Assembly: GCA_911728435.2 (NCBI GenBank)
Contig: OU452204.1
Coordinates: forward strand, 10,726,001-10,790,000
Source of the DNA: Apoderus coryli
Taxonomy: Eukaryota > Arthropoda > Insecta > Coleoptera > Attelabidae
Length of the DNA stretch: 64,000 nt
Direction of reading: 5' to 3'
The notes beneath the pieces are model-generated. The model did no database searches. It was not told the origin of the DNA and saw only the letters and a program-made list of their open reading frames with translations. The position numbers were made by a program, and so were the translations under genes. Shown here piece after piece: positions 23,084 through 34,643 of the stretch; position 1 is the stretch's first letter; the number at the start of each line of letters is the position of its first letter.

Positions 23084-23278
23084 AAACAAATTTCATGTAA
23101 GCATTGTGGTATGAAAAAATATTTAATTTGCACTTATACAATAAATAGCTTCGCGATTAATTATTATTATTGGTCTGTTAAACCAGGATTCATTTGCTTT
23201 ATTACCTGCTGTTATGCCAGCTCTAGTATGCTGAATAATGCTTATTTACACTTTAGTTTATTATTTAAGAAAGTCTAA
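23084..23278 (+). pseudogene. Possible decayed lola zinc-finger cassette
   Basis: A TTGCAG acceptor (23078-23083) is followed by a frame opening KQISCKHCGMKKY, like the start of finger 1 (C-x2-C-G). About 29 residues after the second Cys comes GFICFITCCYASSSMLNNAY, resembling a broken finger 2, then LH. Functional cassettes have about 25 residues in this interval. The first-finger His and Cys are missing, and the frame after the acceptor is phase 0; the phase used by all other cassettes hits TAA within five codons. If real, it is a dead exon. Chance resemblance is possible. Confidence 0.25.
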
Positions 23279-23516
23279 AAAGCCTAGTCATTTTTACCAA
23301 ATTCAATTTACAAATCCTCTTAGATTAAGTACCTGTAAAAGTTACCTAAAGTTTTGATGCAATGTTTACGCTAAATTACTGATAAATTTTGTCATAGTAA
23401 GAAGGAGAATTTAAATAAATACACCGAATTTTCTCATGTGCTATAAGAACCTCCCCTCATAAAATGTTGCTCTGTATTATGCCACTCTAATAACCACGTA
23501 CCAGTTGTGAGTTGTA

Positions 23517-24985
23517 AGTATGCTCGAGATTATGACGGAAGGCGAACTATGCAATAAAACCATAAACAGAGTAAGTGAGATAAGAGTAGATTCTTACATT
23601 GAGATGCACCTTTAAACAACGTTGAAATTCCTACTTATGGCATAGAATAATAACTACAGATAAGAAGGGTCAGTAGACGCTAAAAACGGCATCGACTCGT
23701 CGCAATCCCAGCCCGGGCCGCATTTTCGGAATTCGCCGACACATTAGCTGCTCGGAACAACTCGGGTTATAAGAATCACAGATTCATAAAGTCCCGACGT
23801 ATTAGACTAATGCGTCAGCGATTTACGTATGATATTGCACATCTCAAATTAATAATATCTTTTCGTTTTGAATCAGATTGGTGTAACTAGTTTCTTGAGC
23901 TGTTAAAAACATTTTGATTGCCCAATAAAAATAAATTTTACCTATTAATATTGAATTAATGAAATGGACCCAAAGAAGGTATGTAGATTCTTTGAATTTT
24001 TAGGTTAGGTTTATGCCGTTTGTGTTATATTTAGGGTCGTGTCTGCTCGATCGTTTGACGTAAGTTCGAATAATTTCGATAATTGGCGCATCTGACGGTC
24101 GTTTACGGTGAGTAGGTAATGTAAGCTCATCGGGAAAATATTAGGACTTCCTAAGAAAGTACAATCAATTAGGTGTCAGCGATGTTTCGCTGTTTTATTT
24201 CCGCTTTTTCAAGCTTCTTCCAGTTAGATTGTATCTACAATTAAAACAATTAGATGACATTTCTATATACAACAACAGTACCAAAAAATGTTACTATACA
24301 CGATTAGTGATCAATTCAGTTAGTGTGGACCATTAACTTGTATATAGAAATGTAATTTAATTGTTTTAATTGTACATTCTAACTGGAAGAAGGTTGAAAA
24401 AGCGGAAATAAAGCCGCGAAACGTCACTGACACCTAATTGAGTGTACTTTCCTACGAAATCCTATAACCCACTATACAAAAGAAACCATAAATTATTGAG
24501 GACCCGAATACTCAAACATGAATTAATTTTTTTCATAGCTATAACCGAGATTGGTAAGAAAAAAAAACATTATGGGAAACCCTTTAGGAGTTGGCACGTT
24601 GCATGTATTTCATAAATCGCCGACGCATTAGTCTAAAACGTCGGGACTTTATGAATCTGTGATTCGCATCACCCGAGTTATGTGTCGGCGAATTCCGAAA
24701 ATGCGCCCTGGCCCGCTACTATATATACTATAAGATACTATAACTATAAGCGGCGGCGAATTGCTTTTAAGATAGAGGTAACAAAGGTGTAGACACGAGG
24801 TGAAGTAACTGTGTATAAACTGTGCTTATGGGGCTGACCAATTTATATCCTACCTGTTATATATATATATATTGCTCAACAAACAACCCCTATATGGATG
24901 GGGTTGTTTAATGTGCAAGACAATGTGTTTATGGTTTTATTGCACACTTCGCCTTCTGTAGTAATCTCGAGTATATCACTGTGGC
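23517..24985. repeat. Composite foldback element, about 1.5 kb
   Basis: Outer arms near 23520-23580 and 24905-24980 share CTCGAGATTA and GCAATAAAACCATAAACA in opposite orientation. Inner arms (about 23705-23830 and 24600-24715) share GCATTTTCGGAATTCGCCGA and the block ATCACAGATTCATAAAGTCC. A third, innermost inverted repeat (about 24160-24450) carries a hammerhead-like string. The nested symmetry suggests one foldback inserted into another. No coding capacity seen. Confidence 0.65.
24160..24455. repeat. Inner foldback with hammerhead-like arms
   Basis: Arms share TCTAACTGGAAGAAG, AAAAAGCGGAAATAAA and CGAAAC followed by GACACCTAATTGA in opposite orientation. The UGAARA...GAAAC(G/A)UC layout matches the window's hammerhead-like family, but the core is changed (UGAAAA), so I expect no activity. 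Confidence 0.5.
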
Positions 24986-25910
24986 TCATATCTATCTTTA
25001 TATATTTAAATTCTTCTTCAATATCTTGATGTGTTATAAATCAATATATCTATATTTATTGTAATTAGACTAGTCAACTTTATTGTAATTTATTGAACAG
25101 CTGCGTAATATAAAATAATAAAATTGGTTTTACCTGACTATAGTTTCAATGAACACTTTTAATAGTTTTGTTATATGAAATCAATTTTCTATTTTACATG
25201 GAATGTGTAAAATCGATAACATTTAGGGAGGTTTTTTCGGCGTTTTGTTGTTCAAAAACTCATCAGTGAACCTGAAACCTCGAAATATTGTATAAAAAAT
25301 AAATAGTAGGTAAAAAAAGTAAATTGCATTTCTATTTTACTGAAAATCTGTAAGATTTTATAAAAATACAATACAAAGTTTATGTATTGAAATCATATCA
25401 GTGGAAGGTCCTGGAGCTCTCAGGGGAAGGTACTAGACTAATAAATAAATTATTAAAATGCAAATTAAGGTAATTTAAAGAAAATCATGTGGTTGGGAAT
25501 AAATAATAGGAAATACAGTGAAACTCACCCAATAAGTCCAATTATGTACAATTAGTTCTATAATCATCAACAGAAATATTTTTAAGTATTTACTTAAAAT
25601 TCTCTTAATTTTGATTGTTATTAATTTTTAAATATCTTGATTAGAATTATTCAGAGTAGCTTCTATAGGTTTGTTGTGGCGCGAATAGACTAAAGCTCAA
25701 TATTTGGGTTTTTCGCTACTGTATAAAATTCTAAATATTAAGCAATCAAAATAATTCTTTCAAATTAATAATAAAGGCTACTGCGTGCTTGAAAAAAATT
25801 ATAATTCTCGGATGTATTATTATTTGAAATTGTTGTACCTGATGTAAAAATTTCATTCTCCGGTGAAAGTATTTTGTTTGTGCAATTATATTAACATTTT
25901 CTAATTTTAG
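24986..25910. other. Intron before cassette 8
   Basis: AT-rich; no gene seen. It ends in the acceptor CTAATTTTAG. Confidence 0.5.
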
Positions 25911-26125
25911 ATCGTGCTAGACGGAATTTTACATGTGGTACATGCGGAAAATCCTACGTACATTCACCGAACCTCTACCGTCATAAGAGGTTTGAATGTC
26001 AGAAGCAGAAATCGTTTTTCTGCCCTTATTGTAACTTTTCCACGTACCACAAATTTCATTTGAAGAATCACGTGGCTTACAGACACAACCAAATGTTGAA
26101 GACATTTTTGGGAGAAAGCTATTAA
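25911..26125 (+). CDS. lola: lola alternative 3' terminal exon, paired zinc fingers (cassette 8)
   Basis: The acceptor AG is at 25909-25910 and 70 residues run to the TAA at 26123-26125. The basic leader RARRNF precedes finger 1 (C8, C11, H24, C29; C2HC). The linker is QKQKSF, not the usual GK type. Finger 2 is C37, C40, H53, H58 (C2H2). An AATAAA lies at 26264-26269. The next cassette begins only about 0.5 kb downstream, yet the two differ in leader and linker, so they are not recent duplicates. Confidence 0.9.
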
Positions 26126-26634
26126 TAATTATTATTAAAAATGTGATTGCTTTTTATATGTTTAGTGTTTATTTATAATCAGCTTTAAAATAATTTTAAT
26201 TAAATTTGACCTGGATGTACTATAAGGTATTCTATGTTTTGATGTTAATAATCAAACTGCATTAATAAAATATTTTATTAATTTATTTATTAAATCAAAT
26301 TAATTTGCTTTTTTTTCATAAATTAAAAGATTGTTACCTACATAATTGAATCGCTCATTTGAGAAATCCCATAACACAAAAAAAAACATTTTTAGAGCAC
26401 ATTAAGTAGCTTTAAATAGAAAACTTATACCTTGCAACTTTAGAAGCAAACATTATTGCATCGTCTCATTCCAAAATAATTTTTGAAAGTATTTTTTTTA
26501 AGATTCCCAACTTTTTGACTTATTCTCAAATGACCCATTCAATTATTGTATTGTGACCGCGAAGATGTTTTATTTTCTGGCAAAATCAAGCAAAGAGGGT
26601 ATAAAATTGTTTTTTCTAATCGATTTCTTTTTAG
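26126..26634. other. Short intron between cassettes 8 and 9
   Basis: Contains the cassette 8 poly(A) signal and A/T-rich sequence; no gene seen. Confidence 0.5.
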
Positions 26635-26858
26635 GAGGCATTCCTTGCGAGAAATGCGGCAAATTATACAAAAACCAGAACTCTCTATCAGCCCATATGG
26701 TGCAGGATTGTGGTAAAAAGAAAACGTTCGAATGCACTTTGTGTACTACGAAATTCGGTCGAAGTTATAGCCTGAAGAGACACTATTACACTGTGCACGA
26801 GTTAATAGCAAAATTTGCTGAAGACAAAAAAGTTATTGTTTCTTTACAGCACAAGTAG
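26635..26858 (+). CDS. lola: lola alternative 3' terminal exon, paired zinc fingers (cassette 9)
   Basis: The acceptor TTTTTAG ends at 26634 and 73 residues run to the TAG at 26856-26858. A three-residue leader (GIP) precedes finger 1 (C4, C7, H20, C25; C2HC) and finger 2 (C33, C36, H49, H54; C2H2), then a 19-residue tail ending SLQHK. The pattern YKN-x2-SL-x2-H-x3-DCGK links it to the group at 33254, 34465 and 36647, so it may be the founder-like relative of that tandem set. An AATAAA lies at 26958-26963. Confidence 0.9.
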
Positions 26859-29800
26859 ACTTTATTTTTCGGGTGGTAGTTTAACACGTGTTGTATCGCT
26901 GAATTTCACAAGTTCTCGAACATAATATTTTATGTTATTTATTGTAATATTGTTTAAAATAAAATTTCAGTTTTTTAACTTAATGTTTATAATTAAGAAA
27001 CCAAAAGCTTTTCACTTTTTACTGTTAGTGGTTGGAAGAGTACTCAAGTATAAGCTTGACGCATATGCATTTGGCTTCCACAGACGACATATTATGTTAG
27101 TAAGCGAAGAAGAAATATTCAATTGTTATCTTTGAAGAAAATTAAAATAACTATAGAGAGATGAATGCCTGTTTATATAGTGCCTTTTTGGAATGTGTTA
27201 AAATAAAAAAGATCAAATATTTTTCTTCCATTTTCATAATATTATGTTGATATCAGTTATCACACCCAGGCAGATAATAGTACTTTTTTAGTATTAAATA
27301 TTGTGTTTGAATTTGTTGCTGAAATAATTTAAATATTAAAAAACAAAAAGAAATATAATGGATAGAAGTAGTGTGCTTCAATAAAGGTGGGTATAAATGT
27401 TGTGCATTTATTTAAAAATATACTTAAAACCGTTAATGGTAATATAATTTATTTTTAAATAAACTCGAATATATTTATTATTTTAAAAATTTAAGAGTGA
27501 AATTAAATCACGAGAGAACTATAAAAAGCAAGCTCCTAGGGTTTCTTTGATATACTTTTCAAAAAGCGCAAAGTTTCCTTTGAGTAATGGCAAGGTGTAC
27601 ACATGTAGAACCTATCCCTGGATTATTTCATCGAGTCCGCGGGTTACTGAACAGACAATGCAACCTTTTGAACAACTAGTGTAAATCATCATTTATTTCT
27701 ACGTAAAACAAAGTCCAACAGTAAAACTAAGTGATCCATGAAAATATTTCGTATAAAATACCAAAACAGCGTTTTCTATTTTATGCTAAATCGGTTCGTT
27801 TATAATATATATATATTTGTTTGATGTCCCCTATTACATCTTAAAGTCTGTATGTTTTTGTGCAACCTAAATATATACTATTTTCTTAGAAATTAATAGT
27901 TAATCCATAATAGCTTCACTATTGAAACGTGATATGAGTATCCCTATCCTATGTGACATCAGCAAACAAATATTGTTCCTACTGACACATCCCAGAAGAT
28001 AGTGAAACTCAGAATGCACTTATGATTGCTGAAGTGCCCTACTTCCAAGTGCAGTCGTTTTTAGCTCCGATAGCTCAGTTGTTGGTCGTGGATTAGGTGT
28101 TATTTAAGTAGAAGTTAACCATTACTTTTCAGATTAAATTAAGCTTAACTTGTATAACTGATTTTTGACAACCCCTTCTCAATAATTAATTTTTTTATAA
28201 AAAAAAGTTGCTTAAGAAAAATTAAACAATCAAAATAATAAAGTGAATATTATTCACAATGAATTCTCACTGAATAAAAATCTCGAATAAGATAGAAAGT
28301 TAATTTGTTCTGTGCTTGATTAAATCGACAAATGAAACAAAAAAATCAAATAAATTATTTATTACAAGATCCTGAGTATTATATTTACAAGTGATTTGAC
28401 AATTAAATTTTAAATATATTTATTATTTTAATATTTAAAATTATGAAATGATTTTTTTTAATATATATATGATAAAGATTTTCTTTTTTTTACAATAAAT
28501 TCATTAATATTATAATTAAAATTTTGAATTAGTTATAAAATTTGGAGAAGTTTGAAATGAAAAAATACAAATTCGAATTATCTGTGTAGAATAAAGTTTA
28601 CATCAATTAATGAGTACATTTATTGCCCAGAAAAAGCGAAAAGCAAATTTGCTTACTTTAATCGAAACAGTCTCACCAAATTATGTGGCTTTTGAGCTTT
28701 TGGTTTATCAGACATCAGCTGACAAATAATTATGAGAGAATACCTTTTATCACCAGCATATAGTTAACATGATCCTGTGTTTTTGCTCATTTATGGACCA
28801 TCAGTTCACAATCAAGGCTGTAGTGAATTCGTGGCTCTCTACTGTATTTGCAGCTTGATAACTCTTGTTCCACAATCTGTTGCTCCAGCCAAATTGGATT
28901 GTTTCTCATAAAAAAATAAAACATACAGCAGTAAATGTTCTACTATACAAGTGTCAAAGAAATTTGAAAAACGAATTTTTAGTTTTAATTTCATTTAAAA
29001 AACTCCAAAGTATTACGATTAATATTACTCATTACATAAATAGATTTCTCCTTCATTTATTAATTTAAGTTTAAAAGAAACTCAAATTTATCCAAAGTGA
29101 TTATATTAAATTATGACATAAATAAATTTTAAATTGCTGAAGGAAATTTATGTCACCGCGGCAGCGTAAAAATTACAAACTTAATATAAGGAAATCTGAA
29201 TACAAATACAATAAATATGAATTATAATTTTGAAAATTTATAAATATTCCAAAAGAAAAAGTGAGAGTTCAAATCACAAATCATATGTTTGAATCACTAA
29301 AATAACTAAAAAATATTAATTACAGAATTTAATTAATAATAAATACAAAATTTGTCAACCCTTAATATAAATTAAGTTTACCAAACTTGTTTACTAAAAT
29401 TAGAATAATAAAGTTTCATATATTGTCTATAAATTTTTAAATGTATAACATATTTATACATAAGGAATAAAATTAGTTTAATTAACTATTAAGCTAAATA
29501 TTTCTATTGAGCTGCAGTCTCATAGAAATTCAGAAGCAGTAATTTCATAAGTCCAAAGTACTATCAAGTCTGAATAAAATACCGTTCACAACTTGAAACA
29601 TAAAAATCAATTTCACAAGGAAGAAAATTTGAAGGAAGTTTTCTATCCAACAAGTTTGAGCAAAATTCTCTTCGTTATGAGGCAAGAAAAAAAGTAAACT
29701 CTAAAGCTTCTTCAGAATTTACTTTATCTACATTATTTCTGTGAATTTAAGTTCCTAGATTTTCAAAATTAAAAAAAATAAACTAGCTTAAGAAAGCAAC

Positions 29801-32172
29801 TAACAAAATTAAATTTTATTGGTCTGATAAACAAAAATGGTGTATGTTGATAGTTTCCAATCAATTGACTACAACTTAACTAGGAAACTTTGATCAAAGG
29901 AAAAAATGAAAATTCAAAATATCAACCTATGAGTTTCTTTAAACGAAATAAACTACTTTATATTCAACAATATAAAGCCAGATAAGTTTGGTTCTATATC
30001 CAAATGCTTTGTGAACAATTTCACAAAAGACAAATCAGAACTGTATCAAACTACCATAAAAAGGTTATTAAAGTTTTGCATCATTCACACACAGATCAAT
30101 ATAACAAAAGGAAAGCATGAATGACTCCTAAATTGACTGAGATTTCGTGCATAGTAAAATTTAGAGAAAGAGACAAATCAGGCGACAGCTATAATTCACC
30201 AAATTTAATTAAATAGCTTAAAATAAGCTGTGTACTCACCTGATTAACTCAAACTCCAGTGGTATTCCATGCAAGAACTCTTTACAGTCAGGCATATAAC
30301 CTTTTCATGATATAACCAGCAGATTTCCATAACATTATCCATCACAAAACACCAAAATCCATCAAAATCTGTGACATAATTAGGTCATCCTAGTAACTAT
30401 TAATTAACTTGAAAATAGCTAAAAAACACAGGAATATTTACGCAGTATCATAATTAGCATTCAAATTATGATTCTCACACTAATTCAGAAAACTCATATC
30501 AATATATCCCTATAGATAAAATTGTAAATTAGATAGAAAGATATAAGGAAATATACTATTTTTACATATTATTAATATTTGATCAAATTTCCAATAAAAA
30601 TAGCTACAGAAATCAAATCATTAATAATTCAAATTTGTTAAAATTGAATCATAATAAATAAATATCCTTTCCGAAAGAGGATGATTGTAGAAAAATAAAA
30701 ATGGAATTATTTCACAATTCTAAAAAAACTTAATACATTTATATTTTAATAGTCAACCAAATGGAACAATCAACATACCTGTATCCTTATAAATCAAATT
30801 ATCCTTTTCTGGGAATAATAATGAACTTCAAATCTAATTATTTAGTAAATTCTAATTTCTCGACATGAAAAACTATAATTTTATTAAAATTGCCTTTACA
30901 AGAAAATAATCTGTCGCGAGATGTTCTCAAATCGAAGGCTAGATAAGAAGAGGGAGGTATAAATTTAATATTATTTACAATAATAGATATTTTTAAACAA
31001 TTAGCATTGTTGCCAATATGGATTACCAGAAAAGTAATGCATTTATTAAAAAATGCTAATAACAAACTATCTTAGTTTTAAAATAAAGAGGCAATAATAA
31101 TTATTCAATACTTAATTTACCCAAAATATATGTTCAACTATTATATATTTTCGTAATAATAAACTCGCGTGTGAACGAAACCGTTACACTATTGCAATGT
31201 CACGGTTTTTTCTAATGAAAAAATACCTTCCATTTTATTCATTTGTTCGACTCAAAACTCGTTGTCAAAATGACCCACTCAACGGACATTGCTAACAAAC
31301 AAAAATATATGAGAGATTTTTATAGCTGAATTGGTAAAGTTCAATCAAACATTACACAATTCGATAAAAGTTGCATCCATTGCTGCAGTGAACAAAATCC
31401 CCAACAACCGTAAACCGACTAAAAACACAGAGTGAACACCAAAGTTGATAAAAATCATGATTAAAAAAAAAACAAAAATCGATGATTTTTTTAATTTCGT
31501 TCGCGTAGTTTTTGCAAGTTTGTGGCTTTGTCACTTAAATTTGTTAAAGTGAAAATTTTGAACCGCCCGGCTATATAAATAAATAAATACATCTTTATTG
31601 TCTAACAGGTTTAAGTACACCGAATTACAAGACAATTACAATGTTCCAACCTAAAAATATTTCTATGTAGCTTATATATATAAATACTGATTACATTACG
31701 AATAAGAACAATACAAAAATTAATATAAATCAATTATTATCAATACAAAAGTAAAAGTACGCTAAGCTGTTTGAGTAAACAAAATAATAATAATTCCCTT
31801 CTCAACATGAATATAAAAATGATAAGTTTAAACCAGTTAGATATTCGTGCAACTGACGCTTGAAAGTATTAAGGTTTTCATTGAAAAAGTCAACAAACTT
31901 GTGTATTTTATGACAATTGGACAATCTGCAACCTCTGTAAACTCCTGCTTTACCCTCATAGTTAGTGTGTGCTTGAGGTACTCGAATTATGTTGCTATTT
32001 CTTGCATTGTGTTGGGGAGCATTTTATATTAATAATGTATCTCAATACATGATACATTATTTCTATACGATCGTTTAAGAATATTAAATACCTGCTGATT
32101 TACGTGGTTAATGGCTAAATGTTCATTGTTTGTCTGTGTTATTTTTAGTCTGTAATAACTTGAAGCTTTATT

Positions 32173-32210
32173 TGCTTGAAGAAGCCTTAATAAAAAGGCG
32201 AAACGTCGCA
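32173..32210 (+). other. Hammerhead-like motif, core position 3 changed
   Basis: Stem I UGC (32173-32175) pairs with GCA (32208-32210). The core is U-UGAAGA in place of CUGAAGA, then an extra A, stem II GCCUU/AAGGC (five pairs), GAAAC and GUC. The pairing is good, but the missing C predicts weak or no cleavage. Confidence 0.35.
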
Positions 32211-32465
32211 CTAAAAGCTGATTGTTGTTTGTATGGACCCAATATAATTTCTACACAATAATTATATTCGAGAACACTATTCATATCTTCTATTTATATT
32301 AATATGTTGCAAAAGACGAGTACAGTCAATCATGGCATGAATAATTTTGATTAGGAAGACCTGATACGAATAATATCCTAAATTATTTTACTTATTTTAG
32401 ACATCAGTAACATTTCGCATTAGGGGTATCTATCAGAACATCATGACAAGCCGGGGCAGGTAAGA

Positions 32466-32700
32466 ACAGAGTATTTGCCAGCTATTTATAAAAAAGACAG
32501 TTGCGGGCAAATTAGGTTGTAGAGCAGTATGTAAAAAGTGTGGTAAAGAATTGCAACGTCTAGTGAACCGACTAAAAAGTCATTGGGAAACCTGCAACAG
32601 TAAAACTAATGATATCAGCACCAGCAGTGGTCTTGATCTTGAAACTCTTGATGGTGGTTCTCAGTCACAGCTTGGAACTAGCCAGAGTGAAATTATCTAG
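32466..32700 (+). pseudogene. BED-type zinc-finger fragment, hAT transposon relic
   Basis: An open frame of about 78 codons without a clear start contains VCKKCGKELQ, then LKSHWETC: C-x2-C...H-x4-C, the layout of a BED finger found at the N-terminus of hAT transposases. A Ser/Thr/Gly-rich tail follows and ends in TAG at 32698-32700. No catalytic domain follows. It is not a lola cassette: no acceptor in the right phase, and ligand spacing differs. Likely a leftover of a transposon. Confidence 0.45.
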
Positions 32701-33253
32701 TTGGCAAAGAAACAGTGAAGCAAGAACTGTGAAAGGGAAGTGTTGTGGACGTGCAAATACTTTAGTGGGTTAATAGAACCTTATATAAATAATGCTTTTA
32801 ATTTAAACATCTGTACAGACCACCTTGTTGAAAAAAAAATTGTAACTTAATTTCACAATGAAAAAAAAAAAAAAAAGAAAAAAAAATGTGATATTAAGTT
32901 GCGAATAATTGAATAAATCAAAAACTTTCTAAAGATTCGTAATATGAAAAAGAAATTCCAAAAACAAACTCTACCTGAATTACACAGAGATGAGAAAAAA
33001 AAGTATATTGGTATATCAGTAGGTATAGATTTGTTTATTAATGTTTGTTCAACGCCAAAAGTTCTACTCTTTAATTATGTTAAAAGCACAAGTACAGTAG
33101 GTGCTAAACTTGCCGTAATGGTAATAACTCACTTGAAACTTCATCACTTGTTATGTTATTACTTTATTTACACTACTGTTCGTTGAATGATTCAGTATTA
33201 TAAACTATTTTCGGTTTATATAGTAAAGAATTCTTATTTGGATATTGTTTTAG

Positions 33254-33456
33254 ATAATCCTCATTTACGGTGTACGAGCTGCGGTAATCAATATAAGAAT
33301 GCTCACAGTCTGAGAGTACACATGTATCAAGATTGTGGTAAAGAGAAGAAATTCATATGCCAATTTTGTGGAATGTGTTTCAAAAGAAATTATACACTAA
33401 AGAAGCACATGATCGGTGTGCATCGAAATCTTCTGAATCTGAGTGATATTGGTTGA
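33254..33456 (+). CDS. lola: lola alternative 3' terminal exon, paired zinc fingers (cassette 10)
   Basis: The acceptor TGTTTTAG ends at 33253 and 66 residues run to the TGA at 33454-33456. Finger 1 is C6, C9, H22, C27 (C2HC); finger 2 is C35, C38, H51, H56 (C2H2) with an extra Cys at 41 (GMCFKRNY). The tail is HRNLLNLSDIG. It is first of a tandem trio with 34465 and 36647, all with identical ligand spacing and the signature HSL(R/K)VH...YQDCGK...FKRNY-x-LKKH. I saw no poly(A) signal close behind. Confidence 0.92.
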
Positions 33457-34464
33457 CACTAGTGAATTACAAGGTCACTGTAGAAATGGCTGTTACTTTG
33501 TTCATTTTATCTAATTGTAGATATGAATATATATTTTTTAATTTCTTTTACAAAATACATTTGCTGCTGCTACCAGTGGTAATTGCTACTAGGCAGTGGC
33601 GTGCTCCCAAAAACTAGAGGTGCTGTAGCTACCTAAATACTGCAACTGAATGAGAATTCGCAGAAAATGTCTCCTTTGCAAGATCCAGAATCCTCTTCAA
33701 TTCTTGTTATTATCAGCCATATGCATATATTTAACCTCCAAGAAGACATTTCCAAACATGTTTATAGCGAAAAATGGTTAATATGACCTACAAATTTGAA
33801 GATGAAATAAATATTAACTCAAATCCTCAAGTGGCAAATGTTAAAAAATGCAGAATACTTTTTTATCGATATTATTACCATATTTCCAGAAATTCTTTCG
33901 ACAGTTACTCTCACTTGGGCATCTCGACCGTTCGATGCCTGTGACAGTACCGTTAACTTAGCTATGGACCACAACTTTGAAACTTCTTTCTTTTGTCTCA
34001 GTTTCACAACTCTGGAATTTATTACACAAATGAAACAAATAACATAAATATATTTTGCCTATTTTCAGTGGTTAAAAAATTACCAGATGCTATATTATGT
34101 TTTTGATATTAACTACAGAAGTAGGCATATCCAATTTCGAGTACTACCAGTCAGTCGATTTCTTACAATCTCTGTAATGTCTATTATGAATTTATAATTA
34201 AATTTGGATTAATTCGACGTGACGTTGATTATTGTTAAACACAAAATTATATAATAATTGTAATGCATTCCGGTATGGATTCTAAGGTGATCAAAGGTTG
34301 AATGAAATTAAAATATACGTCCAATTTTACTCAAATATAAGTTTAGGTGTAGTTTTTCTTTTCCAAATTTTATCAAGAAAATGGCTTTATATTTCAATTT
34401 TGTATTTTAAATTAAATAATAAAATATAAGAGTCCTTTTATTTATGAAATAATTATTGTTTTAG
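33457..34464. other. Intron between cassettes 10 and 11
   Basis: No gene seen. GGCAGTGGCGTGCTCCC at about 33593 resembles a hAT-type terminal repeat, but I found no partner. Confidence 0.45.
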
Positions 34465-34643
34465 GTAGTACTAATGTAATTTGCCCAAAATGTGGGAATC
34501 GATATAAAAATGAACTTAGCTTAAAAGCTCACATATATCAAGATTGTGGAAAAGAAAAATCCTTTAAATGTGAACGTTGTGATGCGTCATTTAAACGAAA
34601 TTATAGTTTGAAGAAGCATATTGAATATTACCACTTGAAATAA
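34465..34643 (+). CDS. lola: lola alternative 3' terminal exon, paired zinc fingers (cassette 11)
   Basis: The acceptor TTTTAG ends at 34464 and 58 residues run to the TAA at 34641-34643. Finger 1 is C6, C9, H22, C27; finger 2 is C35, C38, H51, H56; only two residues follow the last ligand. By my alignment 40 of 56 positions match the cassette at 36647, the closest pair in the trio. AATAAA at 34682-34687 lies about 40 bases after the stop. There is no ATG, so gene finders that need a start would skip it. Confidence 0.92.

Larger units (their letters stand above)
26859..33253. other. Largest cassette-free interval, A-rich, with transposon fragments
   Basis: A gap of about 6.4 kb. The stretch 28100-31550 is strikingly A-rich on the + strand and has no zinc-finger frame; all open frames are short and domain-free. 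A hammerhead-like motif (32173-32210) and a BED-finger fragment (32466-32700) lie at the right. A poly-A/purine tract lies at 32862-32886. Confidence 0.5.

Noticed and set aside
28074..28110. GATAGCTCAGTTGTTGGTCG resembling a tRNA A box
   Set aside because: No matching anticodon arm, B box or acceptor stem follows.
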